A stretch of DNA of 7,678 bases from the NCBI GenBank assembly GCA_002763335.1, contig PEYS01000104.1, positions 1-7,678 of the forward strand. Direction: 5' to 3'. The notes beneath the pieces are model-generated. The model saw only the letters and a list, made by a program, of their open reading frames with translations. It did no database searches and had not been told where the DNA came from. The stretch's first letter is position 1; each line of letters opens with the position of its first letter. The translations under genes were made by a program, and so were the position numbers. This document shows, in pieces, positions 4,600 to 7,678 of the stretch. Source of the DNA: Candidatus Woesearchaeota archaeon CG08_land_8_20_14_0_20_47_9 (lineage in GTDB: Archaea > Nanobdellota > Nanobdellia > Woesearchaeales > CG1-02-47-18).

Positions 4600-4604
4600 C
4601 AAAG

Positions 4605-4614
4605 ATTTAAAAAA
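4605..4614 (+). promoter_or_regulatory. TATA box of the PEPCK-like gene
   Basis: ATTTAAAAAA lies about 30 bp upstream of the ATG at 4639, predicting a leader of only a few bases. Confidence 0.6.
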
Positions 4615-4638
4615 GCATGTGCCTTACCAATCCTAATA

Positions 4639-6402
4639 ATGCAAAAATCAGAATTCTACTTTCATGAGAAGCAGGTAATAGTTAAGAGCCGCGGCAGAAT
4701 CTGCCAGAACCCTGAAGAGTTAACCCAAACCGAGATATTCAGGACAGTCGTAGCAAGATATCTAGAATTCCTTAAGGGGAAAGACTCCTATTTATTAGGA
4801 GTATTCCCACCAGACATGACAGAAGATGGAAGGGAAGGCGCTATAATCAGGCTTCTCAGCCTGCTTACCAGGTACACTAAGGACACTATAATAAGAAACC
4901 ACCCTGAATTAAAGGGCTTCTTTGCAGACACCTACACTCTTAACCAGTTTGTGGAGAACCTGTATAATTACTGGCGTAGCTTTGAGCGGTTTTTTGTGTA
5001 TTATTCTGACAGCGAGTTGAAGGATCCCCCCCATCTAAAGCCATACTTGGCGTTCAACGAGACAGTGGAGCACCTCAACAGGCTTGTGCGGCAAACCTAT
5101 AGGGAGGTATGCGAGAATATAACCCTCGACCATCCCAGGATATACAGACAGCTCCCGGCAGGCTTCCAGGTAGGCCTTATTGTTGCTGAAGAAGACTGGC
5201 AGGTTCCTGGAGGCCCTTATTCCATATTAAGCTGTATCCCCTTTATCAAACGGGTTCTTATCACCCCTCCCCTGATCATAGACCCGCCTATGAACAAGAG
5301 AGACGGCCAGTTTGAGAAGGTCGCTTCAAACCCGCTAGACGAGGTTAGAATAAACACCGACGAATGGCTGTGCTACCCTGCAAAGGTCGGGGAGCTCGTC
5401 ATATTCTTTTTCTTCCATAATAGGCATATAGGACTCGGAACAGCCCTGGCAAACCTCTTTGAATTAGCCCGGGATGAAGAGCTTAAAAGAAAGCCAGATG
5501 CCATATATGTATACGGCGTAGATGAGGAAGCGCTAAGAGGGTTTAATTCTAAAACTGTCTTCTTTGATGACGAGGAAAACAACCTCTTTGTAGCTGCAGT
5601 TCCAGGAAAAGACATCTTTAGTTATTTTGGGTATGTCAAGAAGATGATTCTAACCCTGCATAATTCAATCATGATGAAGCGGGGGAGGCTGCCTGTTCAT
5701 GGTGCTATGGTAAGCATAAGCCTGAAAAACGGGAAGTCAGCTAACATAATCCTCCTGGGGGATACTGGCACCGGCAAATCCGAGTCGCTAGAAGCCTTCC
5801 GCGTTATTGGAGACAGCCATATAAGGGACATGACAATTGTATTTGATGACATGGGCTCCTTGGAAATCTCAGAAAACAGCAGGATAATGGCTTACGGTAC
5901 TGAAACAGGGGCGTTTGTAAGGCTGGATGACCTTCAGCCGGGATTTGCATTTGGTAACATCGACAGATCCATAATCATGAGCCCTCAAAAGGTTAATGCG
6001 CGTGCTGTCCTGCCCATTACAACGTTAAAGAACGTCCTTCAGGGGTATCCTGTTGATTTCCTGCTGTATGCAAATAATTATGAGGAGGTAGATGAGGCTC
6101 ACCCATTTTTTGAAGAGTTTTGTTCTGCAGATGAAGCAATCAAGGTCTTCAGAGAAGGTGCAAGGATGGCAAAGGGAACAACCACTGAGAAAGGGCTTGT
6201 TCATGCCTACTTCGCAAACATATTCGGGCCCCATCAGTACAGGGAGCTTCATGAAAAACTGGCAGAGAAATTCTTTGAGGCCTTTTTCTCCTCAGGGGTG
6301 AGGGTGGGGCAGCTCAGAACAAGGTTGGGTATTCCCGGCCTTGAGAAGAGAGGCCCTGAAAGCGCTGCTAAGGCTCTCTTAGAGGTGGTGTCAAGGGAAT
6401 AG
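4639..6402 (+). CDS. PEP carboxykinase (ATP)-like P-loop protein, 587 aa
   Basis: The C-terminal half matches the PEPCK/HPr-kinase superfamily. MKRGRLPVHGAMV contains His354, at the position of the PEPCK metal-binding His in MKKGMLPMH. The P-loop GDTGTGKSE (374-382, Lys380) reads more like HPr kinase. VFDDMGS (401-407) gives the paired aspartates Asp403/Asp404. Further on, FREGARMAKGTTTEKG resembles the PEPCK segment FLSGFTAKLAGTERG, and the last 50 residues align loosely with the PEPCK C-terminus. The first 340 or so residues are unfamiliar, and the PEPCK substrate motif GRSPKD is not visible. ATP-dependent phosphotransfer is likely; oxaloacetate decarboxylation to PEP is only a possibility. 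Total length is slightly above classical ATP-PEPCK (about 540). It is monocistronic with hairpin H7 at its promoter. Confidence 0.75.
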   Translation: MQKSEFYFHEKQVIVKSRGRICQNPEELTQTEIFRTVVARYLEFLKGKDSYLLGVFPPDMTEDGREGAIIRLLSLLTRYTKDTIIRNHPELKGFFADTYTLNQFVENLYNYWRSFERFFVYYSDSELKDPPHLKPYLAFNETVEHLNRLVRQTYREVCENITLDHPRIYRQLPAGFQVGLIVAEEDWQVPGGPYSILSCIPFIKRVLITPPLIIDPPMNKRDGQFEKVASNPLDEVRINTDEWLCYPAKVGELVIFFFFHNRHIGLGTALANLFELARDEELKRKPDAIYVYGVDEEALRGFNSKTVFFDDEENNLFVAAVPGKDIFSYFGYVKKMILTLHNSIMMKRGRLPVHGAMVSISLKNGKSANIILLGDTGTGKSESLEAFRVIGDSHIRDMTIVFDDMGSLEISENSRIMAYGTETGAFVRLDDLQPGFAFGNIDRSIIMSPQKVNARAVLPITTLKNVLQGYPVDFLLYANNYEEVDEAHPFFEEFCSADEAIKVFREGARMAKGTTTEKGLVHAYFANIFGPHQYRELHEKLAEKFFEAFFSSGVRVGQLRTRLGIPGLEKRGPESAAKALLEVVSRE

Positions 6403-6407
6403 CCCGA

Positions 6408-6480
6408 TAGCCCCGCGCGGATTCGAACCGCGGTCCCCGGCTCCAAAGGCCGAGATGATTGGCCACTACACTACGGGGCT
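6408..6480 (-). tRNA. tRNA-Gln(TTG)
   Basis: On the minus strand the acceptor arms AGCCCCG and CGGGGCT pair over 7 bp and discriminator A follows; no CCA is encoded. The T arm CGCGG-TTCGAAT-CCGCG is perfect. The anticodon stem TCGGC/GCCGG holds the loop CTTTGGA with anticodon TTG, for glutamine. The D arm GTGTAGTGGCCAATCAT is the usual archaeal Gln/Glu form. There is no intron. It ends 5 bp from the convergent stop codon of the PEPCK-like gene. Confidence 0.95.
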
Positions 6481-6514
6481 AGAGCGCTCTGACGTCTAGA
6501 AGAGGCAAAGGGCT

Positions 6515-6524
6515 CTTTTTAAAG
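6515..6524 (-). promoter_or_regulatory. TATA box of tRNA-Gln
   Basis: CTTTAAAAAG on the minus strand predicts a start near 6494, some 14 nt upstream of the tRNA 5' end. Hairpin H8 ends 4 bp upstream of it. Confidence 0.6.
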
Positions 6525-6528
6525 TTTG

Positions 6529-6582
6529 TGAGGGCTTTGAACACCTCGACTTCCTAACTCGCCCTCGGGTTCAAAGCCCTCA
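6529..6582. repeat. Hairpin H8 (perfect 14-bp inverted repeat), beside a TATA box
   Basis: TGAGGGCTTTGAAC (6529-6542) pairs exactly with 6569-6582 around a 26-nt loop. It stands between module R2 and the tRNA-Gln TATA box, the same place H5 has between R1 and the sRNA TATA box, although its stem sequence differs from H5. Confidence 0.85.
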
Positions 6583-6590
6583 GATGTCAA

Positions 6591-6681
6591 TCAAGCTTAA
6601 ACTCACAAAACTGCAGTTCCGACATCAGAAAACCTTGAATACCGACAGAGCCATGAAGCCGAGTGTACTCAAGGTTTTCTG
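6591..6681 (+). repeat. Module R, copy R2
   Basis: It holds AAGCTT (6593-6598), the palindrome AACTGCAGTT (6609-6618) and a perfect 13-bp hairpin (6626-6638 with 6669-6681), inner TAC/GTA closing pairs and a 22-nt apical loop (6643-6664). It matches the reverse complement of R1 at 1515-1603. The hairpin lies 7 bp beyond the formyltransferase stop codon, so on the minus strand it would also be in that gene's 3' end, though no T-run follows. Confidence 0.85.
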
Positions 6682-6688
6682 TCTTACA

Positions 6689-7438
6689 TCAGCCCTCTAA
6701 CCCAGCCCTCCAGATTACCAGTCTTTTGCCGTCCTTCTCAATATATGCTCCCCTGTAGGGTTTTGATAATGCCCTTATTTTCCTGTATACCTCTTCGATA
6801 CTTTCTTTATCAAGATCAATCCTGTTGTTCTTTAAGCTGGGCTTTTCAAAGACAGTGGCTTTTGAGCTGTCCTGTGGCATTCTGGGGGCGGTTCCATCTG
6901 CAATCATCGGAATGTATTTAGAGATTAACTTTTTGCCTCCAACAATGCATTTCTCATACACCTCTGCTGCGTGGTCAGTCTCCTCAATCCTAAACCACTC
7001 CTGCCCTATTATATCCCCATCATCAAGCCCTTCACTGATATAGAACATGGTTATCGCAGATTCCCTGAAGCCTTGCATTATTGAATTGATTAGGGGAGCA
7101 GGCCCTCTCCCTTTAGGCAATGGTGTCGGGTGGAATCCGATAACCCCCTTTGGAGGGATATCTATTATCCCCCTCCTGATAATTTGCCTCCAGCCGCACA
7201 TCACAATTAACTCTGGCGACACCCTTTTAATAAGGTTCTTTTCCTCATTTATGTTGCCTATCTCGAATACATCTATGCCGAAACCATACCACTTCTTCAC
7301 ATCCACAGAATCATACATAACTGTTGTAGCATTTTCTCTTAGGGTTATTATTGCTTTGATATTGCTCTCTCTGATCTTGATCGCTTCTTTCAACATCTCC
7401 AATCCAAAAATGTTTGCAGATAACCATACGATTTCCAT
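6689..7438 (-). CDS. Formyltransferase-family protein (probable N-formyltransferase), 249 aa
   Basis: The formyl-transferase core is recognisable: a Rossmann-like N-terminus (MEIVWLSANIFGLEML), then GFHPTPLPKGRGPAP (101-115) with catalytic His103, then ISEGLDDGDI (134-143) with the catalytic Asp, most likely Asp139. The end, RALSKPYRGAYIEKDGKRLVIW, resembles the C-terminal domain of Fmt/ArnA. The family transfers formyl from 10-formyl-tetrahydrofolate to an amine. The Asn usually two residues before the catalytic His is Gly101 here, as I recall from several predicted sugar formyltransferases with GFHPT motifs. Archaea do not formylate initiator Met-tRNA, and 249 residues is short for Fmt (about 315), so a sugar-nucleotide or other small amine substrate is more likely. 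Its ATG follows the upstream gene's stop codon by 1 bp. Confidence 0.82.
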   Translation of the reverse strand: MEIVWLSANIFGLEMLKEAIKIRESNIKAIITLRENATTVMYDSVDVKKWYGFGIDVFEIGNINEEKNLIKRVSPELIVMCGWRQIIRRGIIDIPPKGVIGFHPTPLPKGRGPAPLINSIMQGFRESAITMFYISEGLDDGDIIGQEWFRIEETDHAAEVYEKCIVGGKKLISKYIPMIADGTAPRMPQDSSKATVFEKPSLKNNRIDLDKESIEEVYRKIRALSKPYRGAYIEKDGKRLVIWRAGLEG

Positions 7439-7439
7439 C

Positions 7440-7610
7440 TTACCAGAAACTCCTAATCATCATAAAAGCCTCTGCATACCTCCAGCAGACCTCTGAGCCA
7501 CGCTTCTGAGCCCAAATCCTTATGCCCTCGGGGCTTCTCGGATGCGGATAGGATTTTACCTCAGAGCGGTATTGTAAAAACGCCTCAAGAAAATTAGCCA
7601 GGAATCCCAT
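7440..7610 (-). CDS. Small protein, 56 aa, operon partner of the formyltransferase
   Basis: The minus-strand frame from ATG 7610 to TAA 7440 encodes MGFLANFLEAFLQ, a middle section with YPHPRSPEGIRIWAQKRG, and ends AFMMIRSFW. It is rich in aromatic and basic residues, with possible helices at residues 3-14 and 43-54. I recognise no family. Codon choice is like the neighbouring genes, an in-frame stop lies upstream, and the stop codon is one base before the formyltransferase ATG, which suggests translational coupling. The start codon is one base downstream of a perfect 10-bp hairpin (7612-7634), so initiation may be sensitive to structure. Conservation is untested, and the ORF is short enough to be chance. 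Confidence 0.45.
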   Translation of the reverse strand: MGFLANFLEAFLQYRSEVKSYPHPRSPEGIRIWAQKRGSEVCWRYAEAFMMIRSFW

Positions 7611-7653
7611 AGCACAGACGCAGGGCGTCTGTGCGTGCCTTTAGGCATGGGAT
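7604..7653. repeat. Structured element H9 (possible three-way junction)
   Basis: Outer arms ATCCCAT (7604-7610) and ATGGGAT (7647-7653) pair perfectly. Within them GCACAGACGC (7612-7621) pairs with GCGTCTGTGC (7625-7634), and TGCC (7636-7639) with GGCA (7644-7647, sharing one base with the outer stem). On the minus strand it covers the leader and start codon of the small CDS ending at 7610. On the + strand a T5 run follows at 7667-7671. Nothing else is recognised between 7654 and the window end. Confidence 0.65.
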
Positions 7654-7678
7654 GAATGGCGGAATCTTTTTCTCTAAT

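Noticed and set aside
483..4600. The repeated hairpins as remnants of a CRISPR array
   Set aside because: Copies are kilobases apart, are not separated by uniform spacers, and no cas gene is present.
1515..6681. R1 and R2 in inverted orientation as ends of a composite transposon
   Set aside because: The 5 kb between them are housekeeping genes (RIO1, tRNA-Tyr, PAC2-family, channel, PEPCK-like) with no transposase, and no target-site duplication is seen outside the copies.
7047..7496. 149-codon open frame on the + strand
   Set aside because: It is antisense to the formyltransferase, which has clear motifs; the translated sequence shows no family features.

Overview
The window looks archaeal. 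Most protein genes start within a few bases of where transcription should begin, about 26 bp downstream of a TATA box of the type TTTAAAAA or TTATATA. One tRNA carries an intron after position 37, tRNA genes lack an encoded CCA, and the proteins include a RIO1-type kinase and a PAC2-family proteasome-assembly-chaperone homologue. Arginine is mostly AGG/AGA. The lineage cannot be fixed from this sequence; an uncultivated (possibly DPANN-type) archaeon would fit. No transposase, integrase, phage gene or CRISPR array is visible.

Layout. 1-1204: two minus-strand genes, a short unrecognised protein and a secreted or membrane-anchored protein. 1205-1787: about 580 bp without protein genes but full of signals: a promoter driving a candidate structured RNA, three hairpins, a repeated module (R1), and a C/D-box sRNA with its own promoter. 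1788-2507: RIO1 kinase. 2593-2716: intron-containing tRNA-Tyr(GTA), convergent with the PAC2 gene (2718-3434, minus). 3554-4438: a two-helix K+-channel-like protein, divergent from PAC2. 4457-4599: two long hairpins. 4639-6402: a PEP-carboxykinase-like P-loop protein, convergent with tRNA-Gln(TTG) at 6408-6480 (minus). 6529-6681: another hairpin and the second module copy (R2). 6689-7610: a formyltransferase and a 56-residue protein in one minus-strand operon.

The most unusual content is between the genes. Long near-perfect inverted repeats (10-22 bp stems) occur in most intergenic spaces, and several belong to families within this window. H2 and H7 share an outer arm. H5 and H6 share a stem with one compensatory pair change. 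R1 and R2 are about 90-bp copies with a nearly identical hairpin loop. In the same relative orientation R1 and R2 are each followed by another long hairpin, a TATA box 2-4 bp further on, and a small stable RNA gene (C/D sRNA or tRNA-Gln). H7 sits 5 bp upstream of the PEPCK-like gene's TATA box. I read these as recurring promoter-upstream or boundary elements of unknown function; they could also be dispersed non-autonomous elements or terminators.

Together the genes are mostly housekeeping: ribosome maturation (RIO1), RNA modification guides, tRNAs, proteasome assembly and carbon metabolism, with one envelope protein and one ion channel. The intron of tRNA-Tyr also contains C/D-like boxes and a segment that could pair with the tRNA's own anticodon loop.
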